Shown one piece after another: positions 44,910 to 53,878 of a stretch of 64,000 nucleotides of DNA. The position numbers were made by a program, and so were the translations under genes. The notes under the pieces were generated by a model that had not been told where the DNA came from, ran no database searches, and was given only the letters and a program-made list of their open reading frames with translations. The DNA is from JAJXWB01 sp046349085 (GTDB lineage: Bacteria; Pseudomonadota; Alphaproteobacteria; Rhizobiales; Beijerinckiaceae), in contig JAXMDA010000002.1 in NCBI GenBank assembly GCA_046349085.1, positions 248,001 to 312,000 on the forward strand, read 5' to 3'. Every line of letters begins with the position of its first letter. Within the stretch, counting starts at the first letter, position 1.

Positions 44910-45494
44910 TCAGTGAATGGCGCCGCCGACATAGGCGGAGGCCGCCACCGCGACGCCGACGCCCGCCAGGATCATCGAGGCGTACCACGGCCACCGTTGG
45001 CCGCGGGTGATGATGGCGACGGTGGCGACCGCGATCGATATGTGGAGCATGGTGACCGCGATGGTCAGCACGTGGTGGCGATGCGCATGGCCGTCGCTGG
45101 CGTGCAGACGCGCTTCCGCCTTCTTTTCGAAATCCTCGGCCTGCTTCTTGATGTCGTCCTGCTCGTCGCCGTAGCGCTTGGCCTGCCTGGCGAACTCGTC
45201 GGCTTTCGGCCCGCCGCCGGCGGCGGCGATCTCGTACATGTTCTTCTTCATGCTCTTGGCCTGGAAGAAGTTCCACGCGTCCGTCGCCTTGTTCTGCAGC
45301 AGCACGGCTTCATTCTTCGCGACCGTCACGCCCGAAGTCTCGATTGTCTCGAGCGAACCGACGGAGGCGGCGAGCACGGCGAGGATCGCCACGGTGATCG
45401 ACACCTTGGTGATGAAATTGTCGCCGGAATGAGCGGCGTGCTCGGCATGTTCAAGCTGCTCGAAATGTTCGGTCGTCGCGTGTTCGGCCATCAT
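44910..45494 (-). CDS. DUF4337 membrane protein
   Basis: A 194-aa protein. An acidic/His-rich head (TTEHFEQLEHAEHAAH) is followed by one helix KVSITVAILAVLAASVGSLE, a cytoplasmic or periplasmic coiled helical stretch with LLQNKATDAWNFFQAKSMKK, and two C-terminal helices (VLTIAVTMLHISIAVATVAI and YASMILAGVGVAVAASAYVG). This is the DUF4337 layout; the function is unknown. Two neighbouring ATGs (45494 and 45491) are equivalent. It is a single gene. Confidence 0.88.
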   Translation of the reverse strand: MMAEHATTEHFEQLEHAEHAAHSGDNFITKVSITVAILAVLAASVGSLETIETSGVTVAKNEAVLLQNKATDAWNFFQAKSMKKNMYEIAAAGGGPKADEFARQAKRYGDEQDDIKKQAEDFEKKAEARLHASDGHAHRHHVLTIAVTMLHISIAVATVAIITRGQRWPWYASMILAGVGVAVAASAYVGGAIH

Positions 45495-45747
45495 TCCCCC
45501 TCTGCGCGGTCTGCGGCGCGCTCCAGTCCGTCCGCTCCCCTCGTTATCGCGGCGAAACCGCGAGATGCAAGGGAGAACAGGATCGGACGGACAAACGAGA
45601 CGCGGCGGATGTGGCCGCGAGGGATGCCGCGAACGCGACGAATTGGTAGCTGTTCAACGCTGTCTGGCCGGCCCGATCGCGTGGACAGGGCGTGTGCGAC
45701 GCCATATAAGGGCGGCGTTCATTTCAGCCGCCCTACGGGAGCGTTCG

Positions 45748-46446
45748 ATGCAGGGTCAGGTAGCCGCTGTTTCCGCAGAAGATTTTGCGGCGCTGCGCCG
45801 CACGGCGATCGACTGCCAGATCCGTCCTTTCGGCGTCGCCGACCAGCGCATCCTCAGCGCCTTCCTCGACATTCCCCGTGAAAGATTCGTGCCGGCCGGC
45901 TTCGAGCCCGTCGCCTACGCCGATATCGAACTGAACTGCCCGCTGGCGGACGGCAAGGGCGTGCGCCCCATGCTGATGCCGCTGGTGCTGGCCCGCCTGC
46001 TGCAGGCCGCCGAAATCGGCCCGGGCGATCGCGCGCTCGACGTCGCCGGCGCCTCCGGCTACGCGGCCGCGGTTCTGGCGGGTCTCGCCGCCTCGGTCGT
46101 GGCCCTCGAATCGGACGAGGCGCTTTCCAGGGCGGCCGCCGGCAATTTCGAATCGCTCGGGATTTCCAACGCGCAGGCCGTCTGCGGCCCGCTCGTCGAG
46201 GGGTGCGCCGCCAAGGGCCCGTTCGACGTGATCATTGTCAACGGCGCAGCGCAGCAGGGGCTCGACAAGCTCATTGCGCAGCTTGCGCCGGGCGGCCGCA
46301 TGGTCCTGCTCAAGCCTCACGCCGCCGGCTCGGCCCGCGCCTTCCTTTATCGCAAGGACGGCGAGACGGTGTCCGAACGCGCCCTGTTCGAGGCCGCCGG
46401 CAAGCTCATTCCCGAATTCGCCGCCGCGCCCGCCTTCGTTTTCTGA
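45748..46446 (+). CDS. Protein-L-isoaspartate methyltransferase-like protein
   Basis: A 232-aa PIMT-fold methyltransferase. Seen are CQIRPFGVADQRILSAFLDI, RERFVPAGFEPVAYADIEL, SAM motif I ALDVAGASGYAAAVLAGLAA and FDVIIVNGAAQQGLDKLI. The motif GQTIS, which positions isoaspartate in true PIMT, is replaced by GKGVRPMLMP, so repair activity is doubtful. This divergent form regularly precedes tolC in Alphaproteobacteria. ATG 45748 is the start; the gene leads, by 183 bases, into tolC. Confidence 0.88.
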   Translation: MQGQVAAVSAEDFAALRRTAIDCQIRPFGVADQRILSAFLDIPRERFVPAGFEPVAYADIELNCPLADGKGVRPMLMPLVLARLLQAAEIGPGDRALDVAGASGYAAAVLAGLAASVVALESDEALSRAAAGNFESLGISNAQAVCGPLVEGCAAKGPFDVIIVNGAAQQGLDKLIAQLAPGGRMVLLKPHAAGSARAFLYRKDGETVSERALFEAAGKLIPEFAAAPAFVF

Positions 46447-46629
46447 GGGATTGTCGCGGCGCAGGCGCGCGGCGCGGGTGTCGTATTTTTGCAGCGCCCG
46501 CCCAGTTTCTCGCCCCCCGATCTCGCCCGGCGGGTGCAATTGCTTCCTAAGCCGCTAGAATGCCGCGAGATTCGACTCGATTTGTCGATACGATTTGGGC
46601 CGCTTTCGGCGGTGGGCGAGGTTGAACGG

Positions 46630-48123
46630 ATGCGTATGTGCGGAGCGGCGTCGGCCGAATCGTCGGCTGTCTGCCCGGGGCGCAGCGCCGGGCTTTCGGG
46701 CCGCGGGCGGACGTCTCTTCGCGTTCTTGCGCTTTCGAGCGTCGCAAGCGCGCTGCTGATCGCGGCGCCGGCCTGCGCCGAGACGATGTCCAGCGCGCTC
46801 GCGCGCGCCTATGCGTCCAACCCCGACATCAACCAGCAGCGTGCGGCCGTGCGCGGTCTGGATGAAAACGTTCCCAAGGCGAAATCCGGCTGGTTGCCCA
46901 AGGTCAGCGCGACCGCGTCCGTCGGCGCGCAATACACCTATCTGCGCGTGGCCCCGACGCGTATCGACGAAACGCATCTGAACCGCCAGCGTCCGAACGG
47001 CTCCAAATATGACGACGCCACGCCGCGCGGCTACGGCGTGACCGCGACCGAGACGCTGTTCGACGGCTTCCGGACGCTGAATTCTGTGCGACAGGCCGAG
47101 TCGCAGGCCTTCGGCGCGCGCGAGACGATGCGCAACACCGAGCAGACGATTCTGCTCAATGCGGCGACGTCCTACATGAACGTTCTGCGCGACACGGCGA
47201 TCGTGAACCTGCGCAAGAACAACATCAGCGTTCTGGAAGAGCAATTGCGCCAGACCCGCGACCGCTTCCAGGTCGGCGAGGTGACGCGCACCGACGTGGC
47301 GCAGGCCGAAGCGAGCCTCGCGCAGTCGCGCTCCGAATTCTTTTCCGCGCAAGCGAACCTGCGCGCCTCCGTGGCGTCCTTCCGCCAGTATGTCGGCATC
47401 GAGCCAAAGAACCTGGCGCCCGCCAAGAGTGTCGAGGGCTTGCTGCCGAAGCAGTTGAACGCGGCCGTCGACGTCTCGCAGGTGGAGCATCCCGCGATCG
47501 GCTCGGCCCTGCACAATGTCGATGTCGCCGCCTATGCCGTGAAGGTCGCCGAAGCCGCGCTCTATCCGACCGTTCAGGTCAACGGCGCGGTCAACCGCCA
47601 GCTCGATTCCCAGGGGCTGACCGGCCAGAAGCTGTTCACCGCTTCGGTCACCGGCCAGATCAACGTGCCGATCTATCAGGGCGGCGCGGAATACGCGACG
47701 ATCCGGCAGGCCAAGGAACAACTCGGGCAGGCGCGCCTCAGCGCGGATCTCGCGCGCGACCAGGTGCGGGCGCTGATCGTCACCAACTGGGGGCAGCTCG
47801 AGACGGCCAAGGCGCAGCTCATTTCCGGCCAGGCCAACGTCACCGCGGCGGAGATTGCGCTCAACGGCGTCCGCGAGGAAGCCAAGGTCGGCCAGCGCAC
47901 CACCTTCGACGTGCTGACCGCGCAGCAGACGTTGCTCAATGCGCGCGTCGCGCTCGTGACCGCGCAGCGCGACCGCGTCGTCGCCTCCTACGCCGTGCTC
48001 TCCGCCATGGGACACCTGTCGGCGGACCGCCTCAACCTGACGGCGCAATTGTACGATCCAACCGTCCATTTCGATCAGGTGAAAAGCAAGCTGATCGGCA
48101 CGGGCACGCCGGACGGCCGTTAA
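46630..48123 (+). CDS. tolC: TolC family outer-membrane channel
   Basis: A 497-aa outer-membrane efflux protein. An unusually long leader (about 55 residues, ending APACAETMSSAL) is followed by two repeats of the outer-membrane factor fold: the first with AYASNPDINQQRAAVRGLDE, TLFDGFRT and TRDRFQVGEVTRTDVAQAEA, the second with VNVPIYQGG-like sequence, QVRALIVTNWGQLETAKAQL and AKVGQRTTFDVLTAQQTLLN. It would serve type I secretion and RND pumps. Two ATGs (46630, 46636) are possible. Order PIMT-like, tolC, popZ is conserved in the group. Confidence 0.93.
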   Translation: MRMCGAASAESSAVCPGRSAGLSGRGRTSLRVLALSSVASALLIAAPACAETMSSALARAYASNPDINQQRAAVRGLDENVPKAKSGWLPKVSATASVGAQYTYLRVAPTRIDETHLNRQRPNGSKYDDATPRGYGVTATETLFDGFRTLNSVRQAESQAFGARETMRNTEQTILLNAATSYMNVLRDTAIVNLRKNNISVLEEQLRQTRDRFQVGEVTRTDVAQAEASLAQSRSEFFSAQANLRASVASFRQYVGIEPKNLAPAKSVEGLLPKQLNAAVDVSQVEHPAIGSALHNVDVAAYAVKVAEAALYPTVQVNGAVNRQLDSQGLTGQKLFTASVTGQINVPIYQGGAEYATIRQAKEQLGQARLSADLARDQVRALIVTNWGQLETAKAQLISGQANVTAAEIALNGVREEAKVGQRTTFDVLTAQQTLLNARVALVTAQRDRVVASYAVLSAMGHLSADRLNLTAQLYDPTVHFDQVKSKLIGTGTPDGR

Positions 48124-48290
48124 AGCATCACGCAAAGTTTCGATTTGCGCAGTCCACAGGCTGCGCGGCCGCGCGTGTTGCGCGGCCCTGTTGCGCGTGA
48201 GACGTTCGTTTCGAACGTACATCGTGATTCGCGGCGTCGCAGCGAATCCTCGCGATGCGGATCGCGCACAGGGCAGAGTACATAGCCGCC

Positions 48291-49202
48291 ATGAACGCAG
48301 CCAATGCATCCATTCCCTCGCAGCTCGAGAACGAACGCCGCGCGCACGAGCCCTCGATGGAAGAGATTCTTGCTTCGATCCGCAAGATTATCGCGGACGA
48401 TGACGCGCTGCCGTTGAGCCGGCCCTCGACCGCGCCGCGCCTGTTCGAAACGAACGTCACGCCATTTGCGCCGCCGCCCCAGCCGACGCCCGTGCGCGCC
48501 GAACCGCCGCCGCGCGCAGAGGCGCAGGTCCGCGGCGAACCCGCCGCGCCGGAGCAGTCCGCCTGGGCGAGCGAGCCGCCCGTTGAGGACCGCGTTCCGC
48601 CCGCCGCGCCCGAGGTTCGCCTCGACGCGTCCGAAATGGCGTCCTTCGCCGAGGTCGGCCGCGAACTCGCGCGCCTCGATGCGCCGGCGCAATCCGAGGA
48701 AGACGTGGAGCAGGGCGAGGCGTTGCGCGCGACGCTCGATGCGCCCGCTGATGACGAGCCGGCCGACGCGCGCGTCGAAATGGCGGCAATCGACGCTTCG
48801 GACGACGCCGAAGTGAATCCCGTTCCGCATGAGGAAAGCTATGAGGAGCCGTTCGCTTCGGTCGAACCGGCGGCGCCCGAGCGGCTGATTCCGCCCGAGC
48901 CGCCGCGCTTCTTCGAGGCGACGCGCGACCACCGCGCATTCGTCGCGGCGAACCCTCCGGCGGCCGAACGTCCCTCTGCAGGCGCGGGCGCAATGCTTTC
49001 GGCCGAAGCCAATGCCTCCGTCGCTTCCGCCTTCCAGGCGCTGTCGGCCAGCGTGCAGATTGCGAGCGTCGAGGCGGTCGACCGCCATGTGCGCGACATG
49101 CTGCGACCCATGCTCAAGCAATGGCTCGACGACAATCTTCCCGTGATGGTCGAGCGCCTGGTGCGCGCGGAGATCGAGCGCGTGGCGCGCGGGGGAAGAT
49201 AG
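48291..49202 (+). CDS. popZ: DUF2497/PopZ polar organising protein
   Basis: A 303-aa PopZ-type protein, which forms the pole-marking matrix that anchors ParB and chromosome origins. The N-terminal helix EPSMEEILASIRKIIADDD and the C-terminal helices MLRPMLKQWLDDNLPVMVER with LVRAEIERVARG are the two conserved parts. Between them lies a disordered acidic and Pro/Ala-rich region of about 220 residues, longer than in Caulobacter. ATG 48291 is chosen. valS usually follows popZ in this group; here ftsB follows instead. Confidence 0.9.
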   Translation: MNAANASIPSQLENERRAHEPSMEEILASIRKIIADDDALPLSRPSTAPRLFETNVTPFAPPPQPTPVRAEPPPRAEAQVRGEPAAPEQSAWASEPPVEDRVPPAAPEVRLDASEMASFAEVGRELARLDAPAQSEEDVEQGEALRATLDAPADDEPADARVEMAAIDASDDAEVNPVPHEESYEEPFASVEPAAPERLIPPEPPRFFEATRDHRAFVAANPPAAERPSAGAGAMLSAEANASVASAFQALSASVQIASVEAVDRHVRDMLRPMLKQWLDDNLPVMVERLVRAEIERVARGGR

Positions 49203-49286
49203 TTTTTGCGTTGATTTCCGGCGGCTTCCGCGTCCCCCGGCTGAAATCTTAACGGGACGCTAACCGTCTTCGTCCAACCATTATTC

Positions 49287-49610
49287 ATGGTTCGCACGCG
49301 GTTCAGCGCCAATATCGCTCCCATCGTCTTCCACGTCTTCTCGGCGATGGTCGCCGGCTATTTCATCTGGCACGCGCTTCACGGGCAGCGCGGCCTGAAG
49401 ACACGCGACGAGAATTCCGAAAAGGTCGCGGAATTGCAGGCGACGTTGGACGGGTTGCGCGCGGAGCGCGCGCGGTGGAAGCACAAGATCGACCTCGTGC
49501 GCGGCGAAGCCATGGACCGCGATATTCTGGAGGAGCAGGCGAGGGTGGAGCTCGGCCGCATCCAAAAGAACGAAGTCGTGATCCTGACTCCTATGCCGTC
49601 GAATAAATAA
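49287..49610 (+). CDS. ftsB: Septum formation initiator FtsB/DivIC-like
   Basis: A 107-aa bitopic divisome protein. A membrane helix (IVFHVFSAMVAGYFIWHAL) is followed by a coiled coil (SEKVAELQATLDGLRAERARW) and the end LEEQARVELGRIQKNEVVIL, the FtsB/DivIC pattern. It links FtsQ and FtsL at the division site. It normally sits just upstream of pdhA in Rhizobiales, as here. The TAA stop is inside an AT-rich inverted repeat (49609-49652). Confidence 0.9.
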   Translation: MVRTRFSANIAPIVFHVFSAMVAGYFIWHALHGQRGLKTRDENSEKVAELQATLDGLRAERARWKHKIDLVRGEAMDRDILEEQARVELGRIQKNEVVILTPMPSNK

Positions 49611-49652
49611 CTCGATTTCAGTTACGAAAAACGAATTAACTGAAATTGAGTT
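49609..49652. repeat. AT-rich inverted repeat between ftsB and pdhA
   Basis: AACTCGATTTCAGTTA at 49609-49624 and TAACTGAAATTGAGTT at 49637-49652 pair at 15 of 16 positions around a 12-base loop. It overlaps the ftsB stop and is far richer in A and T than its surroundings. It could be an operator or promoter element for the pdh operon 130 bases downstream, or a transcript end. Confidence 0.65.
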
Positions 49653-49780
49653 ACGTTTGCAACCCTCTGAAATATGTCAGCTTATCTGACCTGTCGTCCG
49701 GTTTGGCGCCTCTCGTCAAAAATCCGGCCCTGCGCTAGCTTTGCATCAAGAACAGGGAAACGCCGACAGGAGGGAGCGCC

Positions 49781-50800
49781 ATGGCGGCGAACGCCAAATC
49801 GCGTCAAGCCAAATCCGACACCGAGGCAGAGCCGACCGTGCCGGCCTTCACGAAGGACGAGGAGCTTCGCGCCTATCGCGAAATGTTGCTCATTCGGCGC
49901 TTCGAGGAAAAGTCGGGCCAGATGTACGGCATGGGCCTCATCGGCGGCTTCTGTCACCTCTACATCGGCCAGGAAGCGGTCGTCGTCGGCGTGGCCATGG
50001 CGTCCAAGCCCGGCGATCAGGTCATCACCTCGTATCGTGACCATGGCCACATGCTTGCCTGCGGGCTCGACCCCAAGGGCGTGATGGCCGAACTCACCGG
50101 ACGCCGCGGCGGCCTGTCGAAAGGCAAGGGCGGCTCCATGCACATGTTCTCGAAAGAGAAGAATTTCTACGGCGGCCACGGCATCGTCGGCGCGCAGGTG
50201 GCGCTCGGCACGGGGCTCGCCTTCGCCAACCGCTACCGCGAGAACGATTCCGTCTCGCTCACCTATTTCGGCGACGGCGCGGCCAACCAGGGCCAGGTCT
50301 ACGAGAGTTTCAACATGGCCGCGCTGTGGAAGCTGCCGGTCATCTACATCGTCGAGAACAACCGCTACGCCATGGGGACATCGGTGGCGCGCTCGTCGGC
50401 GCTCACCGAGTTCTGGAAGCGCGGCGCCGCCTTCAACATTCCCGGCGAGGCGGTCGACGGCATGGACGTGCGCGCGGTGAAGGCGGCGACCGGGCGCGCG
50501 CTCGAATGGTGCCGGGCCGGCCACGGCCCGTACATTCTGGAGATGCAGACCTACCGCTATCGCGGCCACTCGATGTCCGATCCGGCGAAATATCGCTCCA
50601 AGGAAGAAGTGCAGAAAATGCGCGAGGAGCACGACCCGATCGAGCAGGTGCGCGCGCGGCTTCTGGCGAGCGGCGTCTCCGAGGACGAATTGAAGAAGAT
50701 CGACGGTTCCGTGCGCTCGGTCGTCTCGGAAGCGGCGGAGTTCGCCACGCAGGATCCCGAGCCCGATCCGTCGGAACTCTACACCGACATTCTGCTCTGA
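49781..50800 (+). CDS. pdhA: Pyruvate dehydrogenase E1 component, alpha subunit
   Basis: PdhA, 339 aa, with PdhB forms the thiamine-diphosphate E1 enzyme that decarboxylates pyruvate. Seen are MLLIRRFEEKSGQMYGMGLI, HGIVGAQVALGTGLAFANRY, the thiamine motif GDGAANQGQVYESFNMAALW ending in VENN, and the phosphorylation-loop region RYRGHSMSDPAKYR. AGGAGGGAGCGCC before the ATG is the strongest ribosome binding site in the window. First gene of a five-gene operon; length normal. Confidence 0.97.
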   Translation: MAANAKSRQAKSDTEAEPTVPAFTKDEELRAYREMLLIRRFEEKSGQMYGMGLIGGFCHLYIGQEAVVVGVAMASKPGDQVITSYRDHGHMLACGLDPKGVMAELTGRRGGLSKGKGGSMHMFSKEKNFYGGHGIVGAQVALGTGLAFANRYRENDSVSLTYFGDGAANQGQVYESFNMAALWKLPVIYIVENNRYAMGTSVARSSALTEFWKRGAAFNIPGEAVDGMDVRAVKAATGRALEWCRAGHGPYILEMQTYRYRGHSMSDPAKYRSKEEVQKMREEHDPIEQVRARLLASGVSEDELKKIDGSVRSVVSEAAEFATQDPEPDPSELYTDILL

Positions 50801-50854
50801 CGCGGGCGGCGCGACCGCGCCCCCGCCATTTCCCATACAGATGCGAGATTGCAG

Positions 50855-52228
50855 ATGCCGACGAATATTCTGATGCCGGCCCTTTCCCCCACGATGGAAG
50901 AGGGCACGCTCGCCAAATGGCTGAAGGCCGAGGGAGACACGATCAAGTCCGGCGACGTGATCGCGGAAATCGAAACCGACAAAGCGACGATGGAAGTGGA
51001 AGCCGTCGACGAGGGCGTGCTCGCGAAAATTCTCATTCCCGCCGGCACGGAGGCGGTGAAGGTCAATACGCCGATCGCGGTGATCGCGGGCGAAGGCGAA
51101 GACGCTTCCGCCGCCGCCGCGCCTGCTCCAGCGCCTGCTGCATCGCCTGCGCCGAAGGCTGAAGCGCCTGCGCCGGCCGCGAGCGCTCCCGCCGCGCCGA
51201 GGGCCGCTGCTGCGCCAGCCGCTCCCGAATATCCCGAAGGCGCGCCCTTGGTCGCCATGACCGTGCGCGAGGCGCTGCGCGACGCCATGGCTGAAGAGAT
51301 GCGCCGCGACGACACGGTCTTTGTCATGGGCGAGGAAGTCGCCGAATACCAGGGCGCCTACAAGATCACGCAAGGCCTGTTGCAGGAATTCGGCGCCCGC
51401 CGCGTCGTCGATACGCCGATCACCGAGCACGGTTTCGCCGGCATGGGCGTCGGCGCCGCGATGGCCGGCCTCAAGCCGATCGTCGAGTTCATGACGTTCA
51501 ACTTCGCCATGCAGGCGATCGACCACATCATCAATTCCGCCGCCAAGACCCTCTACATGTCCGGCGGCCAGATGGGCGCCTCCATCGTGTTCCGCGGCCC
51601 CAACGGCGCGGCGGCGCGCGTCGGCGCGCAGCACAGCCAGGATTATGCGGCCTGGTATTCCAACATCCCCGGCCTCAAGGTGGTCGCGCCCTATTCGGCC
51701 GCCGACGCCAAGGGCCTTTTGAAGGCGGCGATCCGCGATCCCAATCCGGTCATCTTCCTCGAAAACGAGATTCTCTACGGCCAGACCTTCGACGTGCCGC
51801 GGCTCGACGATTTCGTCCTGCCGATCGGCAAGGCGCGCATCGCGCGCGCCGGCGAGCATGTGACGATCGTCTCCTGGTCGATCGGCATGACCTATGCGCT
51901 GAAGGCCGCCGACGCGCTGGCAGAAGAGGGGATCAGCGCCGAAGTGGTCGACCTGCGCACCATCCGCCCGATGGACGTCGAGACCATCGTGCGCTCGGTG
52001 ATGAAGACCGGCCGCTGCGTGACGGTGGAGGAGGGCTGGCCGCAGTCCGGCGTCGGCTCGGAAATTTCCGCGCAACTGATGACGGAAGCCTTCGATTATC
52101 TCGATGCGCCGGTCATCCGCGTCTGCGGCAAGGACGTGCCCATGCCCTACGCCGCCAATCTCGAAAAGCTCGCGCTGCCCAACGTCGGCGAGGTCGTCGC
52201 CGCGGCCAAAGCCGTTCTCTATCGGTGA
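50855..52228 (+). CDS. pdhB: Pyruvate dehydrogenase E1 beta subunit with N-terminal lipoyl domain
   Basis: PdhB, 457 aa. Unlike most bacterial E1 beta subunits it carries a lipoyl domain (about 1-78; lipoylated Lys in ETDKATMEV) and an Ala/Pro linker before the E1 beta core, a feature known in Rhizobiales. The core has TVREALRDAMAEEMRRDDTV, VMGEEVAEYQGAYKITQGLL, FAGMGVGAAMAGLKPIVEFM and VGAQHSQDYAAWYSNIPGL. ATG 50855 is chosen over the preceding TTG because pdhC starts with the same MPTNILMPALSPTM. The lipoyl domain is 89/93 identical in DNA to that of pdhC over part of its length. Confidence 0.97.
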   Translation: MPTNILMPALSPTMEEGTLAKWLKAEGDTIKSGDVIAEIETDKATMEVEAVDEGVLAKILIPAGTEAVKVNTPIAVIAGEGEDASAAAAPAPAPAASPAPKAEAPAPAASAPAAPRAAAAPAAPEYPEGAPLVAMTVREALRDAMAEEMRRDDTVFVMGEEVAEYQGAYKITQGLLQEFGARRVVDTPITEHGFAGMGVGAAMAGLKPIVEFMTFNFAMQAIDHIINSAAKTLYMSGGQMGASIVFRGPNGAAARVGAQHSQDYAAWYSNIPGLKVVAPYSAADAKGLLKAAIRDPNPVIFLENEILYGQTFDVPRLDDFVLPIGKARIARAGEHVTIVSWSIGMTYALKAADALAEEGISAEVVDLRTIRPMDVETIVRSVMKTGRCVTVEEGWPQSGVGSEISAQLMTEAFDYLDAPVIRVCGKDVPMPYAANLEKLALPNVGEVVAAAKAVLYR

Positions 52229-52231
52229 ACC

Positions 52232-52525
52232 ATGGCGGAAGAACTCCATCAGCTCGAGCCGCCGCCCGACGCGCGTGAAAAAGGCGGGCACGAAGTGCTG
52301 CGCTGCTTCGTCGTCGACGGCGGGCTCAGCGTGGGACTGCGCCGCTCCTTCGACGAGCCGGGAACCTGGGGCGTCCTGCTCGCCGATCTCGCGCGCCACG
52401 CCGCCCGCATCTACGCGCTCGAGACGCAGGTGAGCGAAGACGACGCTCTCCAGGCGATCAAGGACATGTTCGACGCCGAATGGTCGCGCCCGACCGATTT
52501 CGGCACGACGTCAGCGATGAATTGA
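52232..52525 (+). CDS. DUF5076 protein inside the pdh operon
   Basis: A 97-aa soluble protein of DUF5076. It has EVLRCFVVDGGLSVGLRRSF, WGVLLADLARHAARIYA and SEDDALQAIKDMFDAEWS. The gene regularly sits between pdhB and pdhC in Rhizobiales, so a role in the complex or its control is likely but unproven. It starts 3 bases after pdhB and ends 8 bases before pdhC, so it belongs to the operon. Confidence 0.88.
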   Translation: MAEELHQLEPPPDAREKGGHEVLRCFVVDGGLSVGLRRSFDEPGTWGVLLADLARHAARIYALETQVSEDDALQAIKDMFDAEWSRPTDFGTTSAMN

Positions 52526-52533
52526 GGCCGACC

Positions 52534-53868
52534 ATGCCGACCAACATTCTCATGCCCGCCCTGTCGCCGACGATGGAGAAGGGCAATCTCGCCAAATGGC
52601 TCAAGAAGGAAGGCGACGCCATCAAGTCCGGCGACGTGATCGCGGAAATCGAGACCGACAAGGCGACGATGGAAGTGGAAGCCGTCGACGAGGGCGTGCT
52701 GGCGAAAATCCTCGTCGCTGAGGGGTCGCAGGACGTCGCGGTCAACACGCCGATCGCGGTGATCGCCGCCGACGGCGAGGACGCCAGCGCCGCCGCCGCG
52801 CCGGCGCCTGCGCCCAAGGCCGCGCCGCAAGCGGCCGCGCCTGCTGCTCCGGCCGCAGCAGCGCCCGCTGCAGCGTCGGCGCCCGCGTCCGCTGCCCCGC
52901 AGGCAACGTCTGGCGCCCGTGTCTTCTCCTCGCCGCTCGCGCGTCGCATCGCCAGGGACGCGGGCCTCGATCTGTCCGCCATAACGGGCAGCGGTCCGCA
53001 CGGCCGCGTCGTCGAGCGCGACGTGAAGGCGGCGATTGCTTCCGGCGGCGCCAAGCCCGCAGCCGCCGCGCCCGCGGCGGCCGCTCCGGCCGCGGCGCCC
53101 GCGACCGCCGCCGCTGCGCCGCAGGGCATGTCCGGCGACACGGTGCGCAAATTGTTCGAGGCGGGCTCGTTCGAGGAAATCCCGCACGACAACATGCGCA
53201 AGACGATCGCGCGCCGCCTCACCGAGGCGAAATCGACGATCCCGCATTTCTATCTGTCGATCGACTGCGACCTCGGCGCGCTCATGAAGTTGCGCGAGCA
53301 GATCAACGCGAGCGCGCCGAAGGACAAAGACGGCAAGCCGGCCTTCAAGGTTTCGGTCAACGATTTCGTCATCAAGGCGCTGGCGCTGGCGCTGCGCGAC
53401 GTTCCGGACGCCAATGTCTCGTGGACCGACACTGCGATGCTCAAGCACAGGCATTGCGACGTCGGCGTCGCGGTCTCGATCCCCGGCGGCCTGATCACGC
53501 CCGTCATTCGCAAGGCCGAGACGAAGACGATTTCCGCCATCTCCAACGAGATGAAGGACTACGCTTCTCGCGCGAAGAATCGCAAATTGAAGCCCGAGGA
53601 ATATCAGGGCGGCTCGAGCGCCGTGTCCAACCTCGGCATGTTCGGCATCAAGAACTTTTCCGCCGTCATCAACCCGCCGCATGCGACGATTCTCGCGGTC
53701 GGCGCCGGCGAGAAGCGCGTGGTCGTGAAGGATGGCGCGCCTGATGTCGCCGACATGATGAGCGTCACGCTCTCGACCGACCATCGCGCGGTTGATGGCG
53801 CGCTCGGCGCTGAGCTTCTGGCGGCGTTCAGGCGGTACATCGAGAACCCGATGTCGATGCTGGTGTGA
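52534..53868 (+). CDS. pdhC: Pyruvate dehydrogenase E2, dihydrolipoyl acetyltransferase
   Basis: E2, 444 aa, the core of the complex, moving acetyl groups from E1 to CoA. One lipoyl domain (1-78, Lys in ETDKATMEV), an Ala/Pro linker, the E3/E1-binding domain FSSPLARRIARDAGLDLSAI with GPHGRVVERDV, a second linker, and the catalytic domain with FYLSIDCDLGALMKLREQIN, VSIPGGLITPVIRKAETK and the active site STDHRAVDGALGAELL. Start ATG 52534 gives MPTNILMP. Length standard for one-lipoyl E2. Confidence 0.97.
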   Translation: MPTNILMPALSPTMEKGNLAKWLKKEGDAIKSGDVIAEIETDKATMEVEAVDEGVLAKILVAEGSQDVAVNTPIAVIAADGEDASAAAAPAPAPKAAPQAAAPAAPAAAAPAAASAPASAAPQATSGARVFSSPLARRIARDAGLDLSAITGSGPHGRVVERDVKAAIASGGAKPAAAAPAAAAPAAAPATAAAAPQGMSGDTVRKLFEAGSFEEIPHDNMRKTIARRLTEAKSTIPHFYLSIDCDLGALMKLREQINASAPKDKDGKPAFKVSVNDFVIKALALALRDVPDANVSWTDTAMLKHRHCDVGVAVSIPGGLITPVIRKAETKTISAISNEMKDYASRAKNRKLKPEEYQGGSSAVSNLGMFGIKNFSAVINPPHATILAVGAGEKRVVVKDGAPDVADMMSVTLSTDHRAVDGALGAELLAAFRRYIENPMSMLV

Positions 53869-53878
53869 GGAGAGCAGC

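Noticed and set aside
49682..52399. 905-codon minus-strand open frame opposite pdhA-pdhB
   Set aside because: Antisense shadow of two certain genes, low complexity, no motif.
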